Assembly (NCBI GenBank): GCA_964030785.1 | Contig: OZ034978.1 | Span: 11,467,953-11,531,952, forward strand | From: Siderastrea siderea | Lineage: Eukaryota; Cnidaria; Anthozoa; Scleractinia; Rhizangiidae | Direction of reading: 5' to 3' | DNA length: 64,000 nucleotides | Part shown: positions 49,736 through 61,565 of the stretch, piece by piece | How positions within the stretch are numbered: the first letter of the stretch is position 1 | How the letters are laid out: every line of letters starts with the position of its first letter | Notes under the pieces: generated by a model | What the model was told of the DNA's origin: nothing | The model's input: only the letters and a program-made list of their open reading frames with translations | Database searches by the model: none | Translations under genes and position numbers: made by a program

Positions 49736-51769
49736 GTAGCATTATCAAGATTTGGGTAGTGTCAGATCATCAGTATGGAATGTCTGCGCTCGTTACTCAG
49801 ATGTCGTTTTGCAGGGGCTCAAGTGGCGACCTCGTGAAACGTCGGTTGCTTTCTCAGGCTACGGAAATTCAGAAAAGTGGTCGCAGCTAGACAGAGGTGG
49901 TCGCTTGACGGGCTTTGGTAAGCGACCATGTTGTAGAACAATAGAGAGTGGTCGCTCATGAGAGGTTTTAACGTAAAGCCCACTAGCACTTATGCTATGT
50001 ATTACTCTGAATTTAATCAAGAAGAGAGTGCTTTTATTAAAGTGTTGACCGAGCAGTTGGTTACAAGAACTAAGGAACAAAGAAAAAGACCGGTTGGTAA
50101 TTTACAAAAGTGGACGCGGTCGCTTACGGGAGCGGTTGCCTACGACGGAGTTTAAGTGACAGTTCAAACACGGTTTCACAGTGTTGGACGTATCTAGGGC
50201 TGGTCGCTTTCGAGAGTGGTCGCAAGGAGGGTTTCGACTGTATCTTGTATATAATGTTCCACCTGCGACAAGTGTCTTTTGAGGTCAGTCATTGGATTTT
50301 TAAAATAATCTACAGTTTCTCATTTATTTAAAAGGAGACTGATATATGTAGAACTAATCAACACAGTTGAAACTGTTGTACTTCTTTACCGCACAATGCA
50401 TGATTAGTGTTTAACAACTCGAGTATATTTTGAATTCACTAAGCCATTGTAAAATTATTTATTTATCTAACTTGCCCTAGTGTTTCAAACAGATCTTATG
50501 ACCTTCATGTAACCCGATCGAATGCACGAAGATCAAATGCATGGCACGACCACATAACATTATTAAGTGGCTCACGTGGATGAAACGACCCATTATGATC
50601 TATTGGTTCAAACAGGTCGTATGACCCAACTTAACCAAACGACCCATTCAGAGAAGATAAAATGACTCACTTGGGTCAAACGAAACAATCATTCAAACAG
50701 TTCGCATAACCCAAACGAATCCGTCAAACGACCCAACCACAACCTGATTGAATGACCCAACTGAATCAAACGATCCGATCTGCTCAGTGTGATTAAAAAG
50801 GGGGGTGTAACCCAGCTAGATCAAAATAGCCATCTAAACCAGATATATTCCATGTGATCGAATTACCAAACAACATCAAATGAACTTACTGTATCAAATG
50901 ATATAGCTGAATCGCAGATACCCAGCCAGAATATATGAGCCATGATCCAGCTGAATGAAATGTCTGAACTAGATCAACTATGCGGCCGGTTGCCAACTGG
51001 TTCAAGCAAACCAGTGCAACCTGTGCAGAAATTAATGTCCAAACCAGATAAATGACTGAAAAGGACCAAATTATTCAAAGAGCTCGAACTATACTGCTCA
51101 CTGGTTCAAACAAACCGGTTTAAACAAAGTAATCTGAACTTTTCTTTCCGTCGCATTCAGCTTCACGTGTAGTAGTTGTTCTTGAGTTTTTTTCGCTGAT
51201 TGACAAATCAAAAGAATTAGATCTACTTATAGAAGGACAAAGTTAAGCCTGTTCCAGGTGTTCAGATAGTGGAGCGCGAGCGAAAAATATGGCGAGCAAA
51301 GAGCGGGGAAAAAACGAGGGGCTAGACAAAGATCAGTATAAAGTTCTGCGTTAAGGTGAACCTTAAAGGGGCTGCGTCACGAGGATTTTGCTATTTTAGG
51401 TCAATTCTGTGCTAAAATCATTACCTAGTGCCTTAAACTATACACAAAGTGCTCCTGTAAAACCATGAGAAAGATATCAAATGAATTTTATTAGGGAGAG
51501 CTAACCATAAAATTTTTTTTGGGTGATTTTTGAGAACATAGCATCAAAACTTGAAAAAATTGGCCCAATTTTTTTCAAGTTGCAATCCATTTCCATCCTT
51601 GCCATCGGCATTAACAAAGCTAGACCGTTATTTTTGGAATTCAATTGATGCGAAGACATTTTTTAGCTTTTTAAAAAGATACTAAAATAGCGTGACGTAG
51701 TCCCTTTAACGCTTTTTAAAAGAACGCGTTATTTTGGGTAAGAGTGACTTCATAGTTTTCGTGAAAAGG
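49736..51769. other. Region right of the satellite; degenerate short repeats at 50500-51110
   Basis: No gene recognised. From 50500 to 51110 variants of TCAAACGACCCA and GAATGACCCAACTGA recur irregularly, as in a very old tandem repeat. Confidence 0.4.
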
Positions 51770-52160
51770 CGTAAAATTGCGTAGAGGGCCGCGTTGTTTA
51801 CGTACAGACGGAAAAGTTGCGTGAAAGACGTTCTTTACTTTCCTACGGATGGGAAAGTTCGGTGAAAGACGTGTTTTACGTTTCGCACAGATGCGTAAAG
51901 TTGTGTAGAAGACGTCGTGCTTTACATTTCGTACAGACGCGTCAAGTTGCGTAGAGGACCGCGTTCTTTGCACACAGATGGGAAATTTCGGTAAAAGACG
52001 TGCTTTACGTTTCGTAAGGATGCGAAAAGTTGCGTAAAAGACGTGTTTTACGTTATGTAAAGATGCCTAAAGTTGCATTAACGACGTACTTTACGTCTTG
52101 TAAAGATGTGAAAAGTTACGTAAACGATTCGTTTGCGGACGCGTTGAAGATCTGCTTTAC
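51770..52160 (+). repeat. Degenerate 43-bp tandem repeat
   Basis: Recurring AAGTTGCGTAAAAGACGTG then TTTACGTTTCGTACAGATGCG, with phase markers (AGTTGCG or similar) near 51815, 51855, 51897, 51944, 51983, 52026, 52069 and 52113, spacing about 40-47 bp. A related single stretch, inverted, occurs at about 62885-62965. Confidence 0.7.
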
Positions 52161-52513
52161 GTTGAACCCGGCCTGTCCAATTGATGAAATCCGAAAATCG
52201 ATAAGATCGATCGTAATCTATATTATTCAATAGCAATTAATCGGTTGATATCGGAAATCGATGAAAATCGAACATCGTTAACGTTGTGAGTATTAATTCT
52301 ACCAAATCATTACGTACATCCGGGTTACCATGAGATGCGCACGCACTGCCGCAGGTCAGTGCACCAAGCAATCTCGTTCCCAGAGTCCGCGTTACCCTAG
52401 ACCAGCGGTCGGGAACGAGGGACTCTGGGATAAAGCGTTTACCGGAAAACAAGAATCCTGTGATTGGTCAAACTGCGCAGGCGTCGGGTATTCGCACATC
52501 CGGTTTTACCAAA

Positions 52514-54884
52514 TGCAGTCACTGTTCCACGAGGCAATTGAGTTTTCCATGGAAAAATTGGGGATAAAAGTGTTAATGAAAGAGCAGTACGATGCCTTGT
52601 TAAAGAGCTATATGTGTAGAAAAAAGGTGTGCTGGTGGCATTGCCGACAGGTTTCGGAAAATCGCTTATTCGATTTTACCCTCGATGTTCGATTACATTC
52701 GAAGCGGCCGTAGGGGAAGATTCTGTTGTTATCGTAGTTTCGCCTTTGAGCGCGTTTATGAGAGACCAGGTGCAAAAACTGGAAGGAGTGTTGAATGTGT
52801 GTGTCTTACAAAGTGTGGGAGAACAAGAAGGGGAAGGAAAGTCACCATCCCGGAAGATATCAAGAAATGTTTGATGTTTGGGCACCCTGAAGTATTCGAT
52901 TCGTGGACAACAAGAATGTTGCCAAAATGCTTACCGGTAAAGCGAAAGGGTGCAAGCCATTGTTGTGGACGAGGCTCATTTGGTTCTTGAATGGTATTTA
53001 TATAATATGTCTTTTCTTCTAGTCGTGTTGCTTTGTTTTCAAACTTGAAGTAACTAAGTGTGCATGTGTACAATGTACATTTTCAGAAGATTATGTTCAC
53101 TGCAAATGCTAATAGTTTTTATTACTTATATTAAAACCATCTAATCAAAATAGACAAATTTCCTACTGAATGCGTTACTATTTGCAATCAAACCCGTTAA
53201 AAAGTCATGTTGTTTGATAAATAGACATCCTTGAATATACCTAATTGGTTCTCTGCTAGCTAGAAAATATCAAACCATTGTAATTTATATCCAAGGACTG
53301 TTACCACAAACTTGCTGCAGTGTACCTCACTGGCTAATAACTTGCAATAGTTTTTTTAGTCAGGCATTTATTGTATTTTTAAATTCTTTCATATGACCCC
53401 ACAGACTGTACAGCTTTTACTTTTATCGTGCATAAATAAAGTCTGTCTGTCTGTCTGTCTACATTTTTTATCATTGAAACCGGTTAATAACTGGCTTGTG
53501 AAATGAAAGCAATCAGAAAGCGTAAATACCCAGAGAGAGGTTCTCATCCATGCAACTCATGTTTTCAGAGATTAAATAAAGAGCAACCCATGAAAAGAGA
53601 AAGATGGATGGGAAATGAACCATTTTATAGGATGGTCATTTCAGTCATTGCCTAATTAGAAATTAAACATCAGGTGGGACACAAATTTATATTTTTACCT
53701 TCTTTTCTGTTTTTTGTTAAGGGCCACATTTTGTCCAGCATATGGAAGAATAAGCCTGTTAACAAATCTGTTCCCATCTGAGTGTCACTACTGGCACTTA
53801 CAGGCACAACAACAGCAGCTACAAAAAGTGGCATTGTAACTGCCTTAGGACTGTCCACCCCAGTAACAGTTGAGTGTAGTCCAAACAGGACTTACACCTC
53901 CCATGTGCGTCCTGATAGGGGCGATGACAAATTGGATAGAATTTTACAGCCAATTGTTGCAGAACTCAAATCAAAGAGGCTGGAAATGCCCCTCACTCTT
54001 ATTTATGGAAATCTAGAAACAATTTCAGGCTGTTTCCTGTATTTTCCAATGAAATGGGCAAAGACCAATACCACCCTTCAGCAGAGCCTTCAGCAAAGAG
54101 CAGACTTTTTACCATGTATCATGCCCAATATTCCAAGCATGAGAGAAGGAGAATAGTAGATGAACTAGTAAATGGGAAATCAAGCCACCGTGTGTTGTTT
54201 GTGACTGTGGCATTTGCAATTGGGATTGACTGCAATGACATTCACAGAATTGTTCACACTGGGGTAAGATACACGAGGTTGGGAGGGCTGGCAGAAATGG
54301 CCTTGCAGCTAGGACTGACACTTATTATTATTATGACATTCCAAAAGCCTTTAAAAAACATACCAGAAGCCATGCAGTCCTATGTCCAGTCCAAAGAATG
54401 TAAAAGAAAAATTATTTTAAATCATTTTGACCACAAGGTTTCAGACAATCAACCTCAAGATCACACATGCTGTGACTTTCACAGGCTACACTGTCAGTGT
54501 GAAAACTGTATGCTTGTGCATGCAGCTGAACAGGTTGAGGCACTCAGTGTTCAAGATGAGTCTGAGATGACCCTCACTGAACAGAATGAGGGTAACTCCC
54601 AATTATTTACTTCTGAGGCCAAACTTAGAATCAAACAAGACATGGAGAAATATAGATTTCAACTCCACAAAGATATTGGGAGAAGCACTGTGCGCAATGT
54701 GACCCTGTCCAGTGGGTTTCCGATTGAAATGATTTCTTTGGTCCTTGAACACTTGCCAGACCTTATCTCTGTACAAACGAAGGAATCCATCTTACAAGTG
54801 TACAGTAAAGATATGGCTGCAGATTTTTTCAGTATTATTCAGAAAAACCTTCCCAAGAAGACATGTGCAGTAGAATCTCCATAA
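52514..54884 (+). pseudogene. RecQ-family ATP-dependent DNA helicase, frameshifted, element-borne
   Basis: Helicase motifs are in order but in changing frames: motif I LVALPTGFGKS (52629-52661), motif Ia VSPLSAFMRDQVQK (about 52739-52780), motif II DEAH (VVDEAHLVLEW, about 52964-52995), then a GTATTT donor. After an intron to about 53720 follow PAYGRISLLTNLFP, motif III LALTGTTTAAT (53788-53820), VLFVTVAFAIGID (about 54193-54230), a motif VI-like GRAGRNG readable only in another frame (about 54281-54301), and a RecQ-type zinc region (CKRKIILNHFDH, CCDFHRLHCQCENC). Frame changes occur near 52625, 52840, 52900, 53775, 54270 and 54350, several at short homopolymers. Either a decayed gene or partly sequencing indels. 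No HRDC domain seen; the C-terminal 120 residues are unassigned. Confidence 0.75.
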
Positions 54885-55967
54885 TGTGAACCATCAGGGG
54901 AAACAAAAATAACAGTAATATTTCATTGAGAATTTTATGGAGCAGGGGTAACTAATAAGCAAATAACTGTAGTTTGAGTCATTTGGGATTCCATGTTGTT
55001 ACTGGGACCTTTTGAATGTTTAGTAGGGCTTAATTGCACCCCCACCCCCTCCACCACAAAAATTGCCTCATTGGTGTGAAGTGCCTATTACACTGTAAGT
55101 TAGAGTGGAAAGTACTCATGTACACTGTATCCGCAATATGTGATCCACTATGCAAGTGAAATTCCTCATTTTGTGGGACTGAAAATATAAATTTTATTCA
55201 GTTGACAAATTTAAAGTAATACCAATAGTGATGTAACACAGTGAAGAAAGCTGATGCCTTGGGGAATGTATATTAATGTTTATGTTTTCTGAGATTAAAC
55301 AAATCCTTCATCTAGAGAAATGATCTCTTCGTCTTCCTGAGTCATCGCAGCTGTGTGGATTAGCTCTCTAGTCATTTCTTGTTTTTAGTTAACTAGGAGT
55401 GCAAAGCAAATATGTCCAGCTGATCTAAAGGGCTCTTAGAAATGGAAGGGAAGCTTTGAAGACTCTTTCCTGGCTGATGTTCGAAGGGCTTTTGACTGCT
55501 GATAAGTTCAATCATTTCTTTGATATCATCAGATGTACGTGCATAAGTATGGCTTGCTGACTTGGGGAAATGTTGCTTTCTCTGTCATACTGCTTTGATG
55601 TTTCGTTTAGCAGTTAACTAGAAGAAGTGGATCTTTGAACTGCTATGAGAGTTTTGTTCCCACATATTGCTTTCAGAACACCCTTATCATTCTTGACCAT
55701 GTTCCATTTAAAGGTCATTGGCACCACACAAATCGTTGCCCTGCCCACCTTTGGGGTTCACAAACTGACCATGAAGAATATGATGTGCCATGTGTTCACT
55801 GTAAAGGACCTATGACAAATGTTATAAAATGCATAGCCTCAAAGGCATATTTCATGCCCCTGGGCTGTGCCCTAAAATAAAACATGAGAAGTTTCCAGTT
55901 CCTTAGACTTTTTTCCCCATCACCTTCTGTTCTCTGTGTCATTCAACTGCATCAGAAGCAGTCTCAG

Positions 55968-57120
55968 CTACATGACCTGAAGTACATAGTTCATTCGCCG
56001 GTTTTCTTTTGAACTAGTAGGAATAGCAGAGACAGGGGATGGGGGCTCTACAGGTGGTGGTGCTTCAGTGATTCTCTTCCCATAGACTGCTTCTAGTGTT
56101 CTTGGCCACAAGACTAACTTGACCAACAGAGAATAATTCAGCTGCTTTATTAGGTTCAACATTAAAGCAACAAAAACAGGAATAAGATCTGGTGAATGGG
56201 ATGTGATAGAATCTGACACCTTTCCAACACCAAGTACATCATAACCTCTTTGTCCTTCAGATTGTCTTTGGACCAGGAATACAACCTGTCCTATGGAAAA
56301 AGATAATGAAAATTAACGTTCAGTTGTTAGCAAAAAATAATGTTCTGTTTTACTTCGAAAGTGCAATCAGCAATAAACAGTGTTATAAATTTTATATTAA
56401 TGTTACTTTGAAGTTGTAGGTGTATTTTATATGTTTGAAGTATAAGAAAAGGGACAGTTTGGAATGTATAAAAAAATGAATTTGAAAATTATGCAAACAG
56501 AACAAGCTAATTTTTTAAATTGTGAAAGCATTATTTATATCAGTGAGGACTTCCAGCCTCAAAAGATAAATTTGTGATGGCTGGGGAGGTGTTAATAATA
56601 TTAGTTCGATAGCATGATGTTTACCTCGAGCTCTCTTCGATTGTCATTGTTCTTCTGTCTTCGGACTCTGACTGGCTTTTTCCCTCTCTACAGCCTCAAG
56701 GGACTTTCTTGTTTTTCATGTGAAGCCACAAACAAGCCCTCAAACAACCTCGCTCCCAGATTCAGAAAAGTGTTTTGCACGACTACAACAGCTGCTGCAA
56801 CTTTCATTTCTCGGAAGTCCGTCACCATACACAAAAACTAATCCGGTCAACTTTTCCAGAACATTTAAAAGGTTCTCGTTCTTAGATTTTTCCCCAAACA
56901 AATCTATCGCATGTCTTATAGGACCGGAATTACAACATCTTCAAACGTACTGTAGTTCTACACCTCCAGGCAAAGCTTTCACTCTTTCATTGGTATTTTG
57001 TCCGCCATTTTGGTCACAAGACTCCGCTGGAAAAGGTAACACGGGCTCTAGGAACGGAGGCCAAATCTGGGAATCTGGGGACGAATTACAGCTACTTTCA
57101 CTTCCGGTCCAACTGCTCAT
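55968..57120 (-). pseudogene. Second gene of the RecQ-bearing element, unidentified, probably broken
   Basis: On minus, ATG at 57120 opens MSSWTGSESSCNSSPDSQIW, which stops after about 59 codons. In another frame further on, HAIDLFGEKSKNENLLNVLE, then GLPRN and a Cys-rich stretch, are readable to a GAG/GTAAAC donor near 56625. An acceptor (TTTCCATAG) at about 56295 leads into an open exon VVFLVQRQSEGQRGYDVLGV to a TAG at 55968. The Cys pattern after the Leu-rich block hints at a zinc-finger N-terminus. Convergent with the helicase gene. Family unknown; reading frame not continuous. Confidence 0.4.
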
Positions 57121-57657
57121 GCTCAGATTTCAGCCAATGAAAATGCGATCCGAAACGCTTTATCCCAGAGTCCCTCGTTCCCGACCGCTGGTCTAGGGTA
57201 ACGCGGACTCTGGGAACGAGATTGTGCACCAAGCGATTGCCGTAGGTTCAGACGTGTTGTTCATCGTTCTTGCGTTTTTCAGTTATTCGACCGTTGTTGA
57301 CTAGGTAAGTTACCTGTTCTTTGTTGTTTTGTATTCTCTTTGCAGTGGACGTGTCCACCATTTGTTTAGGTCTTTCGACCTGAATTTTTTCGGGTTTTGT
57401 GACGTGTCACATTGCTCGATTCGACAAATTTGTCGAACGTACAGACTGCAGGACGTGTCCTCAGTCGAAACTGCAAGGTATAACGCGATTTATACCTATT
57501 CTTCTTTATAAATCTATTATTTATTTCCGTTACAACGAGTTTGTAAGCGGAGTAAAGTCGTATATTTAAGTCGGCTTCAAACCACGTGGTGGACGTGTCC
57601 GCCATTTTGATTTTTAGAGAATCTTTTCTTACATCGCTTCGTTCTGTATTACAGGCG

Positions 57658-58658
57658 ATGGGTGATGAGGCCAAGGATAAGCCAGGCCATTCTGCTCTAC
57701 CAGGGACGGCAGATCTGAAGGCCATGTTTTCCGAACTTCTTAACGACGCCAAAAAAGATATTTTGGCTCAAGTCAAAGAATCCATTGACCAAGTTTATAT
57801 GGATTTTGACAGTGTTGAAGTGGAGGCTGAGGATCCTCAGTCCGGTGCTGGGGCTAACCCAGAAGACAGCCAAGATGCTGCCGTTGCAGGGAAAATCGAG
57901 GAGTTCATTCAGCCTAAGAATCTTGATGAAGACAAGGGAAACAGTGACTCATTTAAGTCTCTTGCTGAGGAGTTCAGTGTCATTGAGAGAACATCCCCTG
58001 CCATCAACGCTAACTTGGCGGAGATAGTCAAAAGTCTTATCAATGAAAAGCTTTCGAAGGAGAAGCTAAGCGAGGTACAGGCCAAATACCTCAGGCCGGA
58101 AAATTGCACTGATCTGGTGGCTCCCAAAATTAACAAGCAGATTTGGCAGCAGTTACGTCAGGAAACAAGGAATTCTGACTCTGCTTTTCAGAAGACACAG
58201 TCCCAACTTATTTCGGGCCTTTATGCGATTCTCCAGCTGTGTAATGATTCAAGTGGGGAACAAAAGAATATTTTAACTCATGCAGCAGTCCTTTTGTTGT
58301 CAGCAAACAGAGATCTCAACCTGAAACGTAGAGATCTTATTCGTCCTGACCTAAACAAGCAATATGCTTCATTGTGTAACCCCTCCACCACCATTCAACC
58401 TTTCTGTTTGGTGATGACCTAAACAAGGAAGTGGAAGAACTGACTAAATCAAACAAGCTCAGTAATAAGGTGACTCCCAAGCAGCGCCTGGAACCATACA
58501 AGGTCCCAGGGGGTAGAAGTATGCGAGGTCATGGCCGTTTTACCCATAATTCTGGTAGGGGAAGAGACTCCAAGTCCACTAGTTCTTTTTTAGTGCGAGG
58601 CCGGGGCCAAGCGAGGCCCCATCAACACCCCAAGCCATCGTCAACCAAGACCCAGTAG
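57658..58658 (+). pseudogene. DIRS gag-like protein, one frameshift
   Basis: ATG at 57658 (MGDEAKDKPGHSALPGTADL) follows directly after a TTACAG acceptor. About 250 residues, acidic first and helical later, then a frame change near 58400 at LFGDDLN, after which a basic Arg/Gly-rich tail (GRGRDSK, RGRGQARP) runs to TAG at 58658. Length and basic Gly/Arg tail fit DIRS gag-like nucleic-acid-binding proteins. The RT frame is already open across the last part of gag, so the two overlap. Confidence 0.65.
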
Positions 58659-58660
58659 GA

Positions 58661-60756
58661 TCATCTGAGGGGGTAAGTCAAAGTTTTATTGCCTCTATTA
58701 TTGCAAATCAGACACCCTTTAAGGCGGGGGGTTTGCAAGATTTTCTCTATATGTGGGAGAAAATCACTTCTGATCCATTTATCTTGGATGCAGTTACTCA
58801 CTGTCATATTGAATTTAACTTTGTTCCTGAGCCTCATTTTAGTGCTACCAGACCGCATTCCTCATTTACTGAAATTGAACAAGCTATAATTGACAATGAG
58901 ATAGAGAAGTTCCTTCAAAAAGGAATAATCAGGCGTTCTTCATTTGAAGATGGCCAGGTGATATCACCTATTTTCACACGGCCCAAGAAAGATGGGTCAC
59001 ATAGGGTTATTTTTAACCTTAAGAGATTGAATGAGTCAGTGTCTTATCACCATTTTAAGATGGACACATTAGAAACAGCCATCAAACTTATTAGGCCTTC
59101 TTGCTATATGACATCTATTGATCTTAAGGATGCCTATTATTCTATCCCTGTTGCATTAGAACACCAGAAATTTTTGAAATTTATTTGGAGAGACCAGTTG
59201 TATGCTTTCTCTTGTTTACCTATGGGCTTGTCTAGTAGTCCTAGGATTTTCACCAAAGTCATGAAACCTGTCTTTGCTTATCTAAGAAGTCAGTTTGGCC
59301 ACACTTGTCTAGGCTATATTGACGATTCTTTCTATCTTGAAGACAGTTATACGGAATGTGAGTTAGCCACTTTATGTGCTGTGCAGCTCATTATCAGCTT
59401 AGGTTTTAAAGTTCATCCTGAAAAATCGGTTATCATACCTACGCAGACTTTAGAGTTTCTAGGTTTTGTTTTGAATTCTATTCGTATGATAGTTACCTTG
59501 ACATCTAAGAAAGTTGATAAAATCTTGCAGTTGTGTGAAAAGTTTTCTCACCCCAATAAGCAGTTCAGTATTCGTGAGGTTGCATCTTTTCTAGGGACCC
59601 TAGTCTCAAGTTTCCCGGGCGTACAGTTTGGCCCTCTTCATTATCGCCAGATTGAGGTTGATAAAGAGAGAAATTTAAAATTGAATCAGGGAAATTTTGA
59701 TGCTCTTATGTCACTGTCTAGTGATAGTTTGGGTGAGGTTTGTTGGTGGTTCTCTAATATTCAGTCAGCTTCTAAGAAAATCCACCAACCCAGCCCAGAT
59801 GTAGTAATTTATACTGATACATCTAAAACAGGCTGGGGGGCACAAATTGAACAAGGTATTAACACCTGTGGCATATGGTCTAAATCAGAATCGACCAGGC
59901 ATATTAATTACTTAGAGCTTTTAGCTGTTGATCTTGCTTTGTCATCTTTGTTTGACAACAGAAGTGACATTCATATTAGGGTCATGTCTGATAACACTAC
60001 TGCTGTTTCTTATATCAATGCCATGGGGGGGGGGGGGGGTGCAAGTCGTTAGAATGCAACGCCCTTACTCAGAAGGTTTGGAATTGGGCTATTGTTAGAA
60101 ACATTTGGTTATCAGCAGCCCATATTCCAGGCTCTAGCAATGTTGATGCTGATCAACTCTCCCGAGATTTGAAATTAGACCTTGAATGGATGCTATCGGG
60201 TCGTGTATTTAAGAGGATTGTTACTCTGTTTGGGCAACCAGACATAGATCTTTTTGCTAGTAGACTTAATGCACAAGTGGAGACCTATGTCTCGTGGAAA
60301 CCGCATCCAATGGCAAAGTTTGTGGATGCTTTCACTGTTGACTGGTCACAGTTTTTCTTTTATGCATTTCCCCCTTTTTGTCTTATTTCCAGATGTGTGC
60401 AGAAAATCATTCAAGACCGGGCAACAGGAATTCTAATAATCCCGAAGTGGACAACTCAGCCTTACTTTACAGTTGTGCTGGGCCTTCTGATAGACACACC
60501 ACGGGTTCTGAGGGCTTCTGCTCAGAATCTGGTTCATCCAACTCTGGCCGGTCCTCATCCACTCCATCACCGACTGGAGTTGCTGGTATGCAAATTATCA
60601 GGCAGTCCTTGCAAAAATCAGAGTTTTCGCCAGACATTGTCGAGATTATCATGCATTCCTGGAGAGATAGCACACACAAACAATACAAAGTGTATATCAA
60701 CAAGTGGCTACAATTTTGTAGTGAAGGATCACATGATCCCTTGTGTCCTGCTGTGA
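58661..60756 (+). pseudogene. DIRS reverse transcriptase - RNase H - methyltransferase-like polyprotein, one frameshift
   Basis: RT motifs: FTRPKKDGSHRVIFNLKRLN, SIDLKDAYYSIPVA, CLPMGLSSSP and catalytic YIDD (59315-59326). RNase H acidic residues in IYTDTSKTGWGA, YLELLAVDLAL and VMSDNTTAV. A run of about 13 G at 60026-60038 shifts the frame; the next frame continues AAHIPGSSNVDADQLSRDL and reads to 60756. Its block PDIDLFASRLN, then DAFTVDW and FPPF and ILIIPKW, resembles the Dam-type methyltransferase region of DIRS1-like elements. The frame is open upstream of 58733 without an obvious ATG, overlapping gag, so initiation may use frameshifting or an internal site. Confidence 0.8.
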
Positions 60757-61565
60757 GGCCCGTGTTGTTGTTCCTGCATAGTCTCTTCGAGAAAGGCTTA
60801 AGTTATTCGGCTCTGAATACAGCCCGCTCAGCAGTCTCCAACATAGACATGAATAGCGATGGTGATCCAGACCACACACCAGTGGGGAAGCATTTCCTTG
60901 TGTGCAGATATCTTAAAGGGGTGTTTAATAAACTCAAGCCTGTCCCGAAGTACAATAACATTTGGTCCGTGGACACTGTTCTTGATTATCTGAGTTTATA
61001 TTGGCCTTTGGATCAGATTACTTTGAAGGAACTCACGTTGAAATTAGTCATGTTAATTGCATTGACTACAGGTCAAAGGTGTCAAACTTTGACATTTTTG
61101 GACATGTCAGAGAGGTACATGCAGAGGAATGGAGAGTGCTTCAATTTTGCCTTAACGGATCATCTTAAGCAGGACAGACCTGGAAAGGTTTTTGGGAATG
61201 TCCGTCTGTTCAAGTATCCTGTCAAGGAACTGTGCGTGTATGAAACATTAAATTACTACCTTAAGGCTACTGAGAATTTAAGAAATTCAACTAGATTGCT
61301 TGTGTCATACATCAAACCATATAGGGCAGTAACCTCGTCCACTGTTGGGCGCTGGATCAAAACCATGTTAGGCCAGGCAGGCATTAATACAGAGCAGTTT
61401 TCTGCCCATAGCACTAGGTGTGCTTCAACAAGTAAAGCTATTGCATCTGTTTCCAGTGATGTTATTCTTGCTACGGCTGGTTGGACTGAAGAGTCCACAT
61501 TTCGTAAGTTTTACAACAAGCCAGTTGCTGTCACAAACCAGATGAGTTTGTCAGTTCTTGAGTAG
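60588..61565 (+). CDS. DIRS tyrosine recombinase
   Basis: Open from before 60400, overlapping the end of the RT frame; the first sensible ATG is 60588 (MQIIRQSLQKSEFSPDIVEI), giving about 325 residues to TAG. An N-terminal SAM-like core-binding part (HSWRDSTHKQYKVYINKW) is followed by the catalytic part: Arg in LTTGQRCQTL (about 61060-61090), HSTR (about 61405-61418), GW before the end, and the nucleophile Tyr in FRKFYNKP (about 61500-61520). R, HxxR and Y are all present, so this frame may encode an intact enzyme. It would join the linear cDNA circle into DNA during DIRS transposition. It is the only unbroken frame of the element. Confidence 0.85.
   Translation: MQIIRQSLQKSEFSPDIVEIIMHSWRDSTHKQYKVYINKWLQFCSEGSHDPLCPAVRPVLLFLHSLFEKGLSYSALNTARSAVSNIDMNSDGDPDHTPVGKHFLVCRYLKGVFNKLKPVPKYNNIWSVDTVLDYLSLYWPLDQITLKELTLKLVMLIALTTGQRCQTLTFLDMSERYMQRNGECFNFALTDHLKQDRPGKVFGNVRLFKYPVKELCVYETLNYYLKATENLRNSTRLLVSYIKPYRAVTSSTVGRWIKTMLGQAGINTEQFSAHSTRCASTSKAIASVSSDVILATAGWTEESTFRKFYNKPVAVTNQMSLSVLE

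Larger units (their letters stand above)
52370..57223. mobile_element. TIR transposon carrying a RecQ-like helicase, inserted in the DIRS left end
   Basis: The 71-bp TIRs are identical by eye: 52370-52440, and 57153-57223 on the opposite strand; they start AATCTCGTTCCCAGAGTCC. Direct flanks are GTGCACCAAGC at 52359-52369 and 57224-57234, an 11-bp target site duplication. Each TIR has internal inverted motifs (CTCGTTCCC with GGGAACGAG; AGAGTCC with GGACTCT). The 4.85-kb element contains a RecQ-family helicase on plus (52514-54884) and an unidentified two-exon gene on minus (57120-55968). No known transposase was recognised. Duplication length recalls Mutator-like elements (9-11 bp), but that is only a hint. 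Confidence 0.8.

Noticed and set aside
52514..54884. Intact cellular RecQ helicase gene
   Set aside because: Several frame changes, and it sits between perfect TIRs with a target duplication; treated as element-borne and broken.
58733..60052. Start of the RT protein at 58733
   Set aside because: That codon is TTG and the frame is open further upstream across the end of gag, so it is not a defined start.
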